Shown: positions 1 to 12,706 of the stretch, piece by piece | Numbering within the stretch: the first letter of the stretch is position 1 | How the letters are laid out: each line of letters starts with the position of its first letter | Assembly: GCA_039000515.1 (NCBI GenBank) | Contig: JBCFYV010000012.1 | Coordinates: 124,836,605 to 124,900,604 of the forward strand | Length of the DNA: 64,000 nucleotides | Direction: 5' to 3' | Source of the DNA: Timema cristinae | Taxonomy: Eukaryota > Arthropoda > Insecta > Phasmatodea > Timematidae | Translations under genes and position numbers: made by a program | The notes under the pieces: model-generated | What the model saw: only the letters and a program-made list of their open reading frames with translations | Database searches by the model: none | Told to the model about the DNA's origin: nothing

Positions 1-960
1 AAACCCGTTAATTTTTCTATAAACTTGTGTACTCTGACCATATCTACGTATATATTTAGCTTTATTAAATTTAAAATTTTATTAACATCTATAAAATATT
101 TCACAATACATTGATTTTCCTAAGATCTGAAGATGGTGTCACATGTCGTCATAGAAGACTAAAGATCAAATAAGGAGAAGGGAATAAAATAATAAAAAAG
201 AAGATTAATTTTATGGTATTTGTTTTGTTTAGCTCAACGCAACTGTTACAAAGTTCAATGGGAACCTTCTACTGGTATAGTAAATATTGTCGTCAATGAA
301 TGGTTTATAGGTAGGTAGGTAGGTAACAAAACGTTCTAACACACAAAAACTATATATTGATAATAGATCACGACATCTAATAGATTTAATTAAATGATGG
401 CATAAAAAAAGATTGTTGTGGTTATCAAAACATCTCTTGCTCATTTCGCCCTCGCTATGGTAACTGCCAACCAAATTACAATACAAACTATGTGGAAGGA
501 TATGGACCACACTTCTTCAACAAGGAAATATTATTGTTATATAAATTGATTTTAAGTACTATTGTATTTAAATTTGAATATAAAATAAGAATCGTTTTTA
601 GTACTAAATCCATTTCTTTGTCAACGCCCTCCTTTCCGTGGGCATAATCTACGAGTATAACTTGCGGGGAAGGGTAGGGACGGTGACAGAATAGATGGTT
701 GGGTTATAAATTATACTGATATAAATAAACATCCCAATCTACGGCAGAGTTTTTAGATCTTTAAGATTGTGTTCGTTAACTACACCTTACGCTGCTTTAT
801 AAGCCTACAATTGGCCTATCAATAGGAATGCCAAAAATTCAAGTAAAAGACAATAGCAAGATAGACCGCCATTTTCTTGTCAATCCCTCAATGTAAGAAT
901 CAAGAGAAAATACTTTTTTTTTCCAGTTTTATAGCAAAGCTATTTTTTTGCCAAAATAAA
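1..960. other. Intergenic AT-rich DNA
   Basis: No gene, RNA or repeat was recognised. The minus frame at 229-510 has no family resemblance and contains a short taggtagg microsatellite in its reverse sense. Confidence 0.5.
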
Positions 961-1192
961 TAAAATACCACTTCAGTGCAAACATAAAGTTTAATTTTCT
1001 TCACTTGGTGATATGAAATATTCTTGAATATCCATCATGAGTATAGCGACGTTAGATGACACACTTTTTATAATTATGAAAAGAAAAATGTCATTAAATT
1101 CCAGGACAACCAGGACAGATATTCAAAAACTGTTGATATCACCATGTGAAGGAAATTAAACTATATGTTTCAACTAAAGCAATATTTGATTA
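961..1192. mobile_element. Palindromic MITE, copy 1
   Basis: Two arms of about 75 bp are inverted copies: the left arm (about 961-1,035) contains cttcagtgcaaac and tggtgatat, and the right arm (about 1,114-1,190) reads back through gatatcaccatgtgaa. A second copy with the same arms lies at 24,546-25,580. There is no coding potential, so this is a non-autonomous element of unknown superfamily. Confidence 0.6.
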
Positions 1193-2510
1193 ATTTTGAC
1201 ATAAAAGCGTTTTGATATAAAAACACCTTTCCTCGCGTCTTCTGCATCCTCACCTTAAACGTTCCATCTCAATTCAATGGTGTAAGGTGGTTTACGCACG
1301 TATTGGTTTTCCACCATCCTTATGGATGGAATGGCAACATAATTATCGAGGTAGACAGGTTTAAATGAGAGCTTTCACATGTGACGGCACGGAGAGATTT
1401 TCATGGATAGCCATCGTAGTAGTATCTTGAACTAGGGACGGCCATCGTGCCATGAATGGCGCACCGAAATTTTCAAGATATATTGTATCTACTGCATCTC
1501 TTTACACACCACGGTATTTCGCCTTCAATCCGCATGGCGTGCAATAGCTTCGAGGAAATTTCATCTCTATTTTGAGGCATTAATTGCACATGTTGAATTA
1601 TTGCATCCTGTGATTCGGGACAGAAGCTTAGGAGAATTCCAATCTTAGACTCACTCATCATCAGTCCATAGGGAAGTTCATGCTTTAATCAATTCAGAAT
1701 TCGATACATTGCTATAAGAATATACACAATAATTTCTTTCTTTGGTCCATATTAGTGGACTAGAACAAAATGAGGAAATAGTGGGGGCTAATTGGAGAGA
1801 GTTGAACAAAGCATGGCGCGCCGTTGGTACAGACCACAGATCACCTTATGTACAGAGTGCCATCTGTATCATGATAAGCGCTGTCTTTAATTACGGCGTG
1901 CACCTTCCACAGCGACGGCGAAAAATTGACACGTGTGAAAGTCACCCACCTGAAGATATTTTGGCTTCACTGTCCTAGTCAAGATTTAGGATACACCGAC
2001 CTATACTACCTTAAGGGGACCAATCCCTCCCTATCCATACCATTATCTCCAGAACTACTCAATATATTATAGCAAAATTTTTAATGGTAACGTTTGAATT
2101 CCTTATTATTAAAGTGAACCTAACATTTCACTTGTATGTTTTATAGTTAAGTGATTATGATTTAGTTAAGTTTTTTATTTCGACAAAATAATTTTAATTA
2201 TTATAACTTTTTAATTTATTTTGTTAACTTCAAATAAAAAATTAATAGGTTCATTGTATTTGGAACATGTTCATAATCAGGTCCTGAAAATTTCATTCAA
2301 ATAATTAGCACCCTTTTTTTAAAAAATAAGTGTACCTTAAGTTGAAAAATATACATTATTTCGAAATTGAATTTGAAGTTTTCTCATATAAATTTCCACA
2401 CCATTCAATGACGCGTGACCTCGTTTTGCCTACTTCCATCTAATGTTGTAGCAATATTTATGTTATTGTCATTTTCACTGACTGCCTTCTGTGCAGATTT
2501 ATACATAGTC
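1193..2510. other. Intergenic DNA, no recognised gene
   Basis: Two short open frames (1,473-1,661 minus, 1,742-1,978 plus) have no recognisable motif. The local sequence at 1,300-1,980 is less AT-rich than its surroundings, as an old transposon body would be, but nothing could be identified. Confidence 0.4.
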
Positions 2511-2511
2511 T

Positions 2512-2873
2512 GGTGACCTGATGGTCTAGGGGTAAGGTGTGTTGTGTTGTGTGCGGTTCTTGCATTTCACACTTTGAAAAAGTTTTTCATTCAAAATTGA
2601 AAGATCAATAATGATATTTCCTTCCTTCAGTTTTTCACTAATATAAACCTTTTTCTTACCAGAGATTTCTAAGTAGCGCAATTTTCTACCAGATACAGGA
2701 TTAGGCCTATTAAAACTGCCATCTAAATCTGAATTGTAAGAGGCATCAGGCATATGAATAGTAAATGAATTATATTTGAATATAATCTTTGTAAAGTAAT
2801 TTCCACCAAAACTTCTTCTACGGCCAAACATCTTTAATCTACCCATTTTATAGATATTAAATGTTTGATTCAA
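2512..2873 (-). pseudogene. Fragment resembling the N-terminus of a Mutator-like transposase-type protein
   Basis: The minus frame 2,873-2,526 reads MGRLKMFGRRRSFGGNYFTK and later GRKLRYLEISGKKKVY and NIIIDLSILNEKLFQSVKCK. A basic GRR--F-GN-FTK start followed by an I-DL-IL---L----CK segment is typical, as I remember it, of arthropod proteins with a Mutator-like transposase domain. The frame ends in a tRNA-like SINE head (2,512-2,545, ggtctaggggtaagg on the plus strand), so it is probably broken by that insertion. It could also be an unrelated transposon protein. Confidence 0.4.
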
Positions 2874-3063
2874 ATCATTCTCAAAACAACCAAGACCGGT
2901 ATTTTATTTTACCTCTCTTTTATACACAAAACTTTTTTTTTCTACAGACAACAATATCAACAGAATAAAGAAGTTATATTCTTTGAATAAAAAGAATCCC
3001 AATGAAATATTCTTTGAATAAAAATAATCCTAATGAACTATATGAGTTGCTATGGTTACAGGA

Positions 3064-3102
3064 TTATTATTATTATTATTATTATTATTATCATCATCAT
3101 CA
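3064..3102 (+). repeat. (TTA)n/(TCA)n microsatellite
   Basis: A run of att trinucleotides passes directly into tca trinucleotides. It joins the end of a SINE fragment, as the simple tails of tRNA-derived SINEs often do. Confidence 0.9.
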
Positions 3103-3238
3103 CCGCGTCTTACTGACCGTTCGTGTCATACGTATTTACGCTAATTTGTAATGGTAGGGTGATTGTGAGATTAAATGGAGGACCTACAGTTTAACGTGGA
3201 ATCCGAACCACGGCGGAGGCCTGGCATTCTACACATTC
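3103..3238 (-). mobile_element. SINE family 3, tail part
   Basis: Shares caccgcgtcttactgacc, gtaatggtagggtgattg and a ggaatccgaaccacgg block with the fuller copy at 44,285-44,567. The tRNA-like head lies on the right in the full copy, so the orientation is minus. Confidence 0.6.
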
Positions 3239-4317
3239 ACAAGTATGGTTACAGGAGAAAAAACATAAAAGAGAATAATCTATAACTATTTAACAAAATA
3301 ATTTCGCTAAGTTCAAGTTTATAAATTATTTCTGGCTGTGATTAATGAAAAATCGGGACATGTGCTATTTCATTCTATTCGGAAAACAATTTCGAACAAT
3401 ATAATAATAAAATCCAAAAATTTATGATTTTGTTGAAGATGAAACCCAGGTTCCCTTAATAAACGATCGTACCAACACCGTAAACTAATTTTACAAATTT
3501 ACCTGCTCACCTGCTGGCTTTTACACTTGTCTCGTAGCATATTATTTTGTATTCACTTCACAAGGAGTAAGAATTAACAATAACACCCCAAAAATTATTG
3601 TACAGTATTCTAAATATTATATTCTGTACATGTGTGTCATTAAATATTTTTTGAATCTTAAAAGTGTTTAAAACGTCTTAATTCACTCTAGTACAGATAC
3701 TTATGGTATTTAACTGATAAACGCCGGAAAATTGATGTTGACGTGGATAAGTAAAACTAAATTATTATGAAAGCAATTCATCACTTTTGGAATTTTGAGA
3801 ACAAACAATGTAAGTATCATTTGAAATTAAATAAACCACTCTACGATATTTATTTAACGCATTATCAGTAATGATTATGACATACTTATTGATTTTATAA
3901 ACTGAAATATTTGCCAGTTTTTTATTTACCTATTGCACACTACACAATATTTTGGTCACATTGATTGCACACCGGGGACTTCGCATGACAGGTATGATTG
4001 CATTCTACATTGAAACTATAATAAAATACTATAACTGTCAATCGACTGTTTTGAGTTTCAAAGTGACTAGAACCAAATTGCTATTTATCAACATTACAAG
4101 ACATTCGGCTCTCACATAGTATAAACAAGCATTTTTTGTTTTATATTTGAGGAAGAAACCCCTCCCTCTGTCTGGACATTGTTGCTAAAATTCAACCAAG
4201 TTAAATTTAAGTGGGTCAAATAATGTAGGTCTACCAATATTTCAATAACTTATTTTGTGTGTGTGTTTTTTAAGTAGACTGCCCTTTTATCTGTTCACAC
4301 TTTACACCTATATACTA

Positions 4318-4505
4318 ACTACGCTAATAGTTTAAGTGGTAAATAAGATTGCATTTCGAGGAAGTGTGTCCGCATTTGTGTCAATTTAGGAAAGACCACC
4401 CTCAGTACACCTGACCAGGATTCAAACCCTGATCTTCCTGTCATCAGCAGTTTAGTATAGGCCTATTGTGAGAGTGATGCCTTAGTCCATGCGACCACCG
4501 AAGTG
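4318..4505 (-). mobile_element. tRNA-derived SINE family 1 (minus)
   Basis: Reading the minus strand from 4,505: cacttcggtggtcgcatgg (box-A-like head), a box-B-like ggtttgaatcctggtcagg, and gtgtactgagggtgg. This matches the plus-strand copies at 12,707, 18,772 and 63,325. Confidence 0.75.
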
Positions 4506-4739
4506 GGTAGTTTATTAATTGTTGTACACCAATATATTCTATTGCACTAAAAATATCTCGGACCCATTGGATGATCCTATAACTATTAAGTTGTGAGGTT
4601 TCCACTTCTGATTGTTGTGTAACACACAATATGGCCGAATAGCTACTCAGGCTCGGTGCTAAGAATAGTTTTGAAACTACCCACCATTTTTCTAACAATA
4701 TTAATGTCGTTATTAGGTACCTGGGTCATTCCAAAAATA

Positions 4740-5970
4740 TACCCTTCTTTTGAAATTAGTTTTACAAAATATATTTTTTACTATTATCTATAAAATATTT
4801 TTTTATTGAAATGATTATTTATTCATAAAAAAGATTATATAGTCAGCAGTACACTTTTAATATCTTTTTTACATTAGATGACATAAAATACATGAACAGG
4901 TGAAGAAATATGTCCACTGTGTTACCCCTTTACAAAAAATGGCTCAGCTAACAAAACTACGAATATATCATTAGTTTTATGATACTCATTGATCAAATAG
5001 AATATACAATCAAACTAATAATGTTTGTAATCACATAACTTATATTTTAAACCGAAAACTCAAACACAATGTCCCCTGTGTTACTATTTTGCCTGTTAGA
5101 ATGTCTTAAACTTAATATAAGTAAATTATAAAAGATATTATTTAAAGCTGATTTAAAAAACATATTTTTTGCAATTCATAATTATTTGTACTTTTAATGA
5201 CTCATTGCTTTACATTTTTATTTATAACACTTTTTCATTAAAGTAGAATAACATGGCAGTAACACAGTGGACAAATGGTAACGCAAGGGACACATATTTC
5301 TAAAAAGCTTGGATCTTTATTATTCTTATTATTATTATTATTATTAATATTTGACTACATAACTAATTCAAACAAGGACCATACTTTTTATAAAATATCA
5401 TGTATAATGTCAAGTAGAATTTTGGGAACACTTTGAAATTACTTCTCATAAACATCAACTGGAGTATTGTAGTGGTAGTAAATGCGGTCACATTTCATTT
5501 TTAGAGTTGGTATTTCAAGAACTTGATCAAACTGCACATATGAAACATTCTCTTCAATTCTATAATTTCTACCACTTTCATCAACATTACCTTGATATCA
5601 CCATCATCTTCAACTTCACTCTGTGCCACTCCTACATATTTATATTTAGTTGAATTTATTTTCCTCCTTTAATCTGAACTAACATGTACACTCCTCTAGC
5701 GACAATTTTTGGGTGGAGCTCTTTAAATGTAGACAACTCTTTAAAAGAGGTATGTATCTTTATTGAAAGAGCTAGGCTTATGTAATTCCTTGATTATAGG
5801 ACTATCATTTGGTTCCGAAAGTTCATCTTCAGTAGAGGTTGAAGAGTAAACATCATAATAAATACTAACTTTATTTGTTTATAAAGTAAACCACCTCCTG
5901 CTTTTCCTTTTTCTTGATTTTGATCAGTAACAATACGAAAATTATATGTCTTGGTGCCATAGCAATTGCA
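4740..5970 (-). pseudogene. Decayed transposon-like sequence beside the minisatellite
   Basis: Minus-strand translation around 5,660-5,400 in broken frames shows KYVGVAQSEVEDDGDIKV and PTLKMKCDRIYYH, like the C-terminal tail of many transposase-type proteins. The segment 5,930-5,794 gives an acidic stretch in one frame. Motifs gtccactgtgttacc (4,913) and acacagtggac (5,258) recur inverted. I cannot assign a superfamily. Confidence 0.3.
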
Positions 5971-5974
5971 AAAC

Positions 5975-8900
5975 CCTTTATTACTCAGCTCTTCACAGTA
6001 ACAACTAATATGCCCATAGTTGATATATCCTTTATTACTCAGCTCTTCACAGTAACAACTAATATCCCCATAGTTGATACATCCTTTATTACTCAGCTCT
6101 TCACAGTAACAACTAATATTCCCATAGTTGATTACACCTTTATTACTCAGCTCTTCACGTAACAACTAATATTCCATAGTTGATACACCTTTATTACTCA
6201 GCTCTTCACAGTAACAACTAACATTCCCATAGTTGATACACCTTTATTACTCAGCTCTTCACAGTAACAACTAATATTCCCATAGTTGATACACCTTTAT
6301 TACTCAGCTCTTCACAGTAACAACTAATATTCCCATAGTTGATTACACCCTTTATTACTCAGCTCTTCACAGTAACAACTAATATTCCCATAGTTGATAT
6401 ACCTTTATTACTCAGCTCTTCACTAGTAACAACTAATTCCCATAGTTGATTACACCCTTTATTACTCAGCTCTTCACAGTAACAACTAATATTCCCATAG
6501 TTGATACATCCTTTATTACTCAGCTCTTCACAGTAACAACTAACTATTCCCATAGTTGATATACCTTTATTACTCAGCTCTTCACAGTAACAACTAAATT
6601 CCCATAGTTGATACACCTTTATTACTCAGCTCTTCACAGTAACAACTAATATCCCATAGTTGATACATCCTTTATTACTCAGCTCTTCACAGTAACAACT
6701 ATATTCCCATAGTTGATACACACTTTATTACTCAGCTCTTCACAGTAACAACTAATATTCCCATAGTTGATACACCCTTTATTACTCAGCTCTTCACAGT
6801 AACAACTAATATTCCCATAGTTGATATACCCTTTATTACTCAGCTCTTCACAGTAACAACTAATATTCCCATAGTTGATACACCTTTATTACTCAGCTCT
6901 TCACAGTAACAACTAAATTCCCATAGTTGATAACCCTTTATTACTCAGCTCTTCACAGTAACAACTAATATTCCCATAGTTGATACACCTTTATTACTCA
7001 GCTCTTCACAGGTAACAACTAATATTCCCATAGTTGATATCCCTTTATTACTCAGCTCTTCACAGTAACAACTAATATTCCCATAGTTGATATACCCTTT
7101 ATTACTCAGCTCTTCACAGTAACAACTAATATTTCCCATAGTTGTATATCACACTTTATTACTCAGCTCTTCACAGTAACAACTAAATTCCCATAGTTGA
7201 TATACCCTTTATTACTCAGCTCTTCACAGTAACAAATACATTCCCATAGTTGATATACCCTTTATTACTCAGTTTCATCTATTCCCTTGTATACTATTAT
7301 CAGTTTCACAGTAACAACTAATTTCCTGTTGATACCTTTATTATCAGTTTCACAGTAACAACTAACATTCCATGTTGATAACCCTTTATTATCAGCTTTC
7401 ACAGTAACAACTAATTCATAGTTGATACACCCTTTATTACTCAGCTTTCCAGTAACAACTAAATTCCATAGTTGATAACCTTTATTCTCAGCTCTTCACG
7501 TAACATAAATTCCATAGTTGATACCCTTTATTACTCAGCTTTCAGTAACAACTTAATTCCATAGTGTAACCTTTATTATCAGTCTTCCGTAACAATAAAT
7601 TCCCATAGTTGTAACCCTTTATTATCAGCTCTTCACAGTAACAAACTAATATTCCCATAGTTGATACACACTTTATTACTCAGCTCTTCACAGTAACAAC
7701 TACATTCCCATAGTTGATATACCTTTATTACTCAGCTCTTCACAGTAACAACTAAATTCCCATAGTTGATACCCTTTATTACTCAGCTCTTCACAGTAAA
7801 ACTAATATTCCATAGTTGATACACCTTTATTACTCAGCTCTTCACTGTAACAACTAATATTCCATAGTTGATACACCTTTATTACTCAGCTCTTCACAGT
7901 AACAACTAATATTCCCATAGTTGATACATCCTTTATTACTTCAGCTCTTCACAGTTTAACAACTAATATTCCATAGTTGATACACACTTTATTACTAGCT
8001 CTTCACTGTAACAACTAATATCCCCATAGTTGATACTCCTTTATTATCAGCTCTTCATAGTAACAACTAATATTCCCATAGTTGATTACACCCTTTATTA
8101 CTCAGCTCTTCACAGTAACAACTAATATTCCCATAGTTGATACACACTTTATTACTCAGCTCTTCACAGTAACAACTAATATTCCCATTTGTTGATACAC
8201 CTTTATTACTCAGCTCTTCACAGTAACAACTAATATTCCCATAGTTGATACACCTTTATTACTCAGCTCTTCACAGTAACAACTAATATTCCCATAGTTG
8301 ATACACCTTTATTACTCAGCTCTTCACAGTAACAACTAATATTCCATAGTTGATACACCTTTATTACTCAGCTCTTCACAGTAACAACTAATATCCCATA
8401 GTTGATACATCCTTTATTACTCAGCTCTTCACAGTAACAACTAATATTCCCATAGTTGATACACACTTTATTACTCAGCTCTTCACAGTAACAACTATAT
8501 TCCCATAGTTGATAACCTTTATTACTCAGCTCTTCACATAACAACTAATATCCCATAGTTGATACACACTTTATTACTCACTCTTCACAGTAACAACAAA
8601 TTCCCATAGTTGATAACCTTTATTACTCAGCTCTTACAGTAACAACTAATATCCATAGTGATAACACTTATACTCAGCTCTTCCATAACAACTAATTTCC
8701 CATAGTTGATACACTTTATTACTCAGCTCTTCACAGTAAAACTAAATTCCATGTGATACACACTTTATTACTCAGCTCTTCACAGTAACAACTAATATTC
8801 CCATAGTTGATACAACTTTATTACTCAGCTTTCACAGTAAACTATATTCCATAGTTGATACATCCTTTATTACTCAGCTCTTCACGTAACAACTAATATT

Positions 8901-10025
8901 CCATAGTTGATACCCTTTATTACTCAGCTCTTCACAGTAACAACTAATATTCCCATAGTTGATACACCTTTATTACTCAGCTCTTCACAGTAACAACTAA
9001 TATTCCCATAGTTGATACACACTTTATTACTCACTCTTCACAGTAACAACTAAATTCCCATGTTGATACACCTTTATTACTCAGCTCTTCACTAAAACTA
9101 ATTTCCCATAGTTGATACACACTTTATTACTCACTCTTCACAGTAACAACTAATATCCATAGTTGATACACCTTTATTACTCAGCTCTTCACAGTAACAA
9201 CTAATATCCCATAGTTGATACACACTTTATTACTCACTCTTCACAGTAACAACTAAATTCCATAGTTGATACATCCTTTATTACTCAGCTCTTCACGTAA
9301 CAACTAATATCCATAGTTGATACACCTTTATTACTCGCTCTTCACAGTAACAACTAAATTCCCATAGTTGATACACACTTTATTACTCAGCTCTTCACAG
9401 TAACAACTAAATTCCCATAGTTGATACACACTTATTACTCAGCTCTTCACAGTAACAACTAATATCCCATAGTTGATACACACTTTATTACTCACTCTTC
9501 ACAGTAACAACTAAATTCCATGTTGATAACCTTTATTACTCAGCTCACAGTAACAACTAAATTCCCATAGTTGATACATCTTTATTACTCAGCTCTCACA
9601 GTAACAACTAATATTCCATAGTTGATACACCTTTATTACTCACTTTCACAGTAACAACTAAATTCCCATATTGATATATCCTTTATTACTCAGCTCTTCA
9701 CAGTAACAACTAATATTCCCATAGTTGATACACCTTTATTACTCAGCTCTTCACAGTAACAACTAATATTCCCATAGTTGATACACCCTTTATACTCAGC
9801 TCTTCACAGTAACAACTAATATTCCCATAGTTGATACACCTTTATTACTCACTCTTCACAGTAACAACTAAATCCCATAGTTGATACACCTTTATTACCA
9901 CTCTTCACAGTAACAACTAATTTCCCATAGTTGATACACACTTTATTACTCAGCTCTTCACAGTAACAACTAATATTCCCATAGTTGATACACACTTTAT
10001 TACTCAGCTCTTCACAGTAACAATT
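5975..10025. repeat. Large minisatellite, about 53-bp unit, roughly 75-80 copies
   Basis: The unit runs cctttattactcagctctt, then cacagtaacaactaatattc, then ccatagttgatacac. Copies differ by substitutions in the attc/tatc and acac/tatac parts and by many single-base losses, densest at 7,270-7,620 and 8,500-8,900. Short open frames on the minus strand (repeated SCYCEELSNKG) are repeat translation. The array replaces the end of the transposon-like frame at 5,794-5,970 and stops sharply at 10,025. Confidence 0.98.
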
Positions 10026-10152
10026 AGATGGTGGTAAGAAATATGCTAGTTTCAAAGATCACCACACTCTGCAGATTTGTTTCTCAACACAATATGTGAA
10101 AAGAGATTGTAATATTGATTGTACCATTACTGGTTGTAAAAGCTTAGGCCAG
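10026..10152. other. Short unique flank between two arrays
   Basis: Non-repetitive sequence between the large minisatellite and the following SINE. It contains an uninterrupted aaaagagattgtaatattg stretch. Nothing is recognised. Confidence 0.4.
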
Positions 10153-11150
10153 CTTTAATGGACGCATGGTCTAAGGCATCATCCTAACGAGAGATTGTAC
10201 TGTCAATGACTTGGAAATCAGGCCTTGATTCCTAGTCAGGTGTACTGAGGGTGATTCTTAGTCAGGTGTACTGAGGGTGATTCTTAGTCAGGTGTACTGA
10301 GGGTGATTCTTAGTCAGGTGTACTGAGGGTGATTCTTAGTCAGGTGTACTGAGGGTGATTCTTAGTCAGGTGTACTGAGGGTGATTCTTAGTCAGGTGTA
10401 CTGAGGGTGATTTCTAGTCAGGTGTACTGAGGGTGATTCTTAGTCAGGTGTACTGAGGGTGATTCTTAGTCAGGTGTACTGAGGGTGATTTCTTATTCAG
10501 GTGTACTGAGGGTGATTCTTAGTCAGGTGTACTGAGGGTGATTTCTAGTCAGGTGTACTGAGGGTGATTCTTAGTCAGGTGTACTGAGGGTGATTCTTAG
10601 TCAGGTGTACTGAGGGTGATTCTTAGTCAGGTGTACTGAGGGTGATTTCTAGTCAGGTGTACTGAGGGTGATTCTTAGTCAGGTGTACTGAGGGTGATTC
10701 TTAGTCAGGTGTACTGAGGGTGATTCTTATTCAGGTGTACTGAGGGTGATTCTTAGTCAGGTGTACTGAGGGTGATTTCTAGTCAGGTGTACTGAGGGTG
10801 ATTCTTAGTCAGGTGTACTGAGGGTGATTCTTAGTCAGGTGTACTGAGGGTGATTCTTAGTCAGGTGTACTGAGGGTGATTTCTAGTCAGGTGTACTGAG
10901 GGTGATTCTTAGTCAGGTGTACTGAGGGTGATTCTTAGTCAGGTGTACTGAGGGTGATTCTTATTCAGGTGTACTGAGGGTGATTCTTAGTCAGGTGTAC
11001 TGAGGGTGATTTCTAGTCAGGTGTACTGAGGGTGATTCTTAGTCAGGTGTACTGAGGGTGATTCTTAGTCAGGTGTACTGAGGGTGATTCTTAGTCAGGT
11101 GTACTGAGGGTGATTTTTCCTAAATGGTTTTCAGCTCTTTTGCTCTCCAC
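10153..11150 (+). mobile_element. SINE family 1 enlarged by an internal minisatellite
   Basis: The head at 10,153-10,240 (acgcatggtctaaggcatca, then ccttgattcctagtcagg) and the tail at 11,113-11,150 (tcctaaatggttttcagctc) belong to one SINE. Between them its gtcaggtgtactgagggtg segment is repeated about 33 times. In other copies, such as 18,772, this segment occurs once. Confidence 0.85.
10238..11115 (+). repeat. 26-bp minisatellite with 234-bp higher-order period
   Basis: The unit is tagtcaggtgtactgagggt plus gattct. Variant units (ttattcagg, and tttctagtc) recur at fixed spacing: the ttattcagg variant is at about 10,494, 10,728 and 10,962, each 234 bp = 9 units apart. The higher-order block must itself have duplicated after the simple array formed. 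Confidence 0.97.
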
Positions 11151-11239
11151 GCAAATGTTGGAACACTTAATTTTTATTTAACTTACCTATCATATTAGCA
11201 TATAGTGTACATATACTACCTGGACAGGTAGTGAGACAC

Positions 11240-11512
11240 TTACTTTACATCCATGATCGTTTCCAGCCTGTGATCAGTTTTTTATTCAAGCCATATATTT
11301 CCCACCACCAGCTTGCTAGGCCTGTCGTAGCTTCATATGTCTCATAATCTATCTTAAGACTAGGACAGGAACAACATCCAGTCCCCGGGCGATAATTTAT
11401 TACTGGGAAAGGGTAAGCCCAACTATCACCAATGATACATTTTTTGGTCATGCTGGGAGTTGAACCCGGGACCCTTAGCTCAGTATACATACAAACTACC
11501 AAATGGGCTAAA
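11240..11512 (-). mobile_element. tRNA-derived SINE family 2 (minus)
   Basis: The minus strand reads a box-B-like gggtcccgggttcaactcc, gaccaaaaaatgtatcattg, then gggactggatgttg and ggctggaaacgatcatgg. The same order appears at 19,212, 23,105 and 38,882 on the plus strand. The 85-codon open frame here is SINE sequence. Confidence 0.85.
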
Positions 11513-11599
11513 TTAGTAATATACTTTGAGAAAAAAAGCTAATTTGGACAATCCTTGTTCTTAGAGCATCCCCAAACTAAGGAAAAGGAGAGGGGCGGC

Positions 11600-11970
11600 A
11601 TGAGTCACCTCCACCTTCCACCTCCACCCTCCACCTCGCTAGAGTCACCACTACCCTCCACCTCGCTAGTGTCACCTCCACCTCGCTAGTCACCACTAAC
11701 CTCCACCTTGCTAGAGTCACCACTAACCTCCACCTCGCTAGAGTCACCACTAACCTCCACCTCGCTAGTCACCACTAACCTCCACCTCGCTAGAGTCACC
11801 TCTAACCTCCACCTCGCTAGAGTCACTACTACCCTCCACCTTGCTAGAGTCACCTCTGCCCTCCACCTCTCTAGAGTCACTACTACCCTCCACCTTGCTA
11901 GAGTCACCTCTGCCCTCCACCTCTCTAGAGTCACCACTAACCTCCACCTCGCTAGAGTCACCTCCACCCA
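11600..11970. repeat. Minisatellite, about 27-30-bp unit, about 13 copies
   Basis: The unit is cctccacctcgctagagtca plus ccactaac, with variants ctcgctagtcacc and ctctgccctccacctctc. Open frames on both strands (LARVTTTLHLARV and SDSSEVEV types) follow from the repeat and are not taken as genes. Confidence 0.97.
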
Positions 11971-12029
11971 CTCTGAAACACTTCTGGTCCACGGCCACTT
12001 GTCATACTTATCTCAGTTGACCTGTTGAC

Positions 12030-12706
12030 ATCGTTCATTGATGTATCTTGACGAGCTGTTGGAGGAACTTCAAGGTGATAACTGACAATTACATTACATT
12101 ATCCCTTACATGGTTTGCATCCCCTTAAGTCTTATTTGTATTTTATTGCCTGATAATATTAATTTGTTTTATTTGAATTTAGTCAAATAAATTAACTATA
12201 GCAATTAGAACTCTGAAAATGTTCAACCATATTGGTAACATTTCTTAATAATAGGCCTACCTTATTAACGCTGCGATTTACTACCTGTTCAGGTTAAAAG
12301 CTTATGTACTAGCTGTGCTAATTATCTATAGAGGAGGAAGGTTGAATGTGGAGGAACTGTATCCACATTTGCCTGAAGGAAGAGTGGAAACCATCAAAGA
12401 AAGACCACCTTCAGTAAACCTGATCCGGATTCCGTGAGGGAAGCCTCGGACAGTGCTGCTATCTATTTTATCTGTGACAGTGTGTCAAACAACACAATCT
12501 GTGATAAGTTGCCATGATCTGGCTCACAAGTTCTTATATCACCTGTCTTAGTGCTATCTCCAACAAATTACGGGATTAAACCGTTATTTACTACACTTGC
12601 AAATTGTGTTGACGTGACGCCACACTGAGATCGTATTAGTAAGGACAAGCTAGTAATATATATATATGTGGGAGGTCAGTATTGATAGAAATCTATTATT
12701 ATTACC
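12030..12706. other. Intergenic, with a minus-strand SINE family 1 tail
   Basis: 12,335-12,440 reads on the minus strand as the SINE family 1 tail (tcaggtttactgaaggtgg, and ccttcctcctc). The rest is AT-rich, with a short (ta)n at 12,658-12,666. No gene is seen. Confidence 0.5.

Larger units (their letters stand above)
2874..4317. other. Intergenic AT-rich DNA apart from the SINE piece
   Basis: Outside 3,064-3,238 no gene or repeat family was recognised. A tandem near-duplicate of attctttgaataaaaa (2,979-3,020) is visible. Confidence 0.4.

Noticed and set aside
2526..2873. Intact host gene on the minus strand
   Set aside because: Ends in a SINE head, has no visible further exons, and looks like the start of a transposon-type protein.
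5975..10025. CRISPR array
   Set aside because: Units of about 53 bp follow each other without unique spacers, there are no cas genes, and the context is animal DNA.
10238..11115. Satellite DNA of a centromere
   Set aside because: Despite a higher-order period the array is under 1 kb and sits within one SINE.
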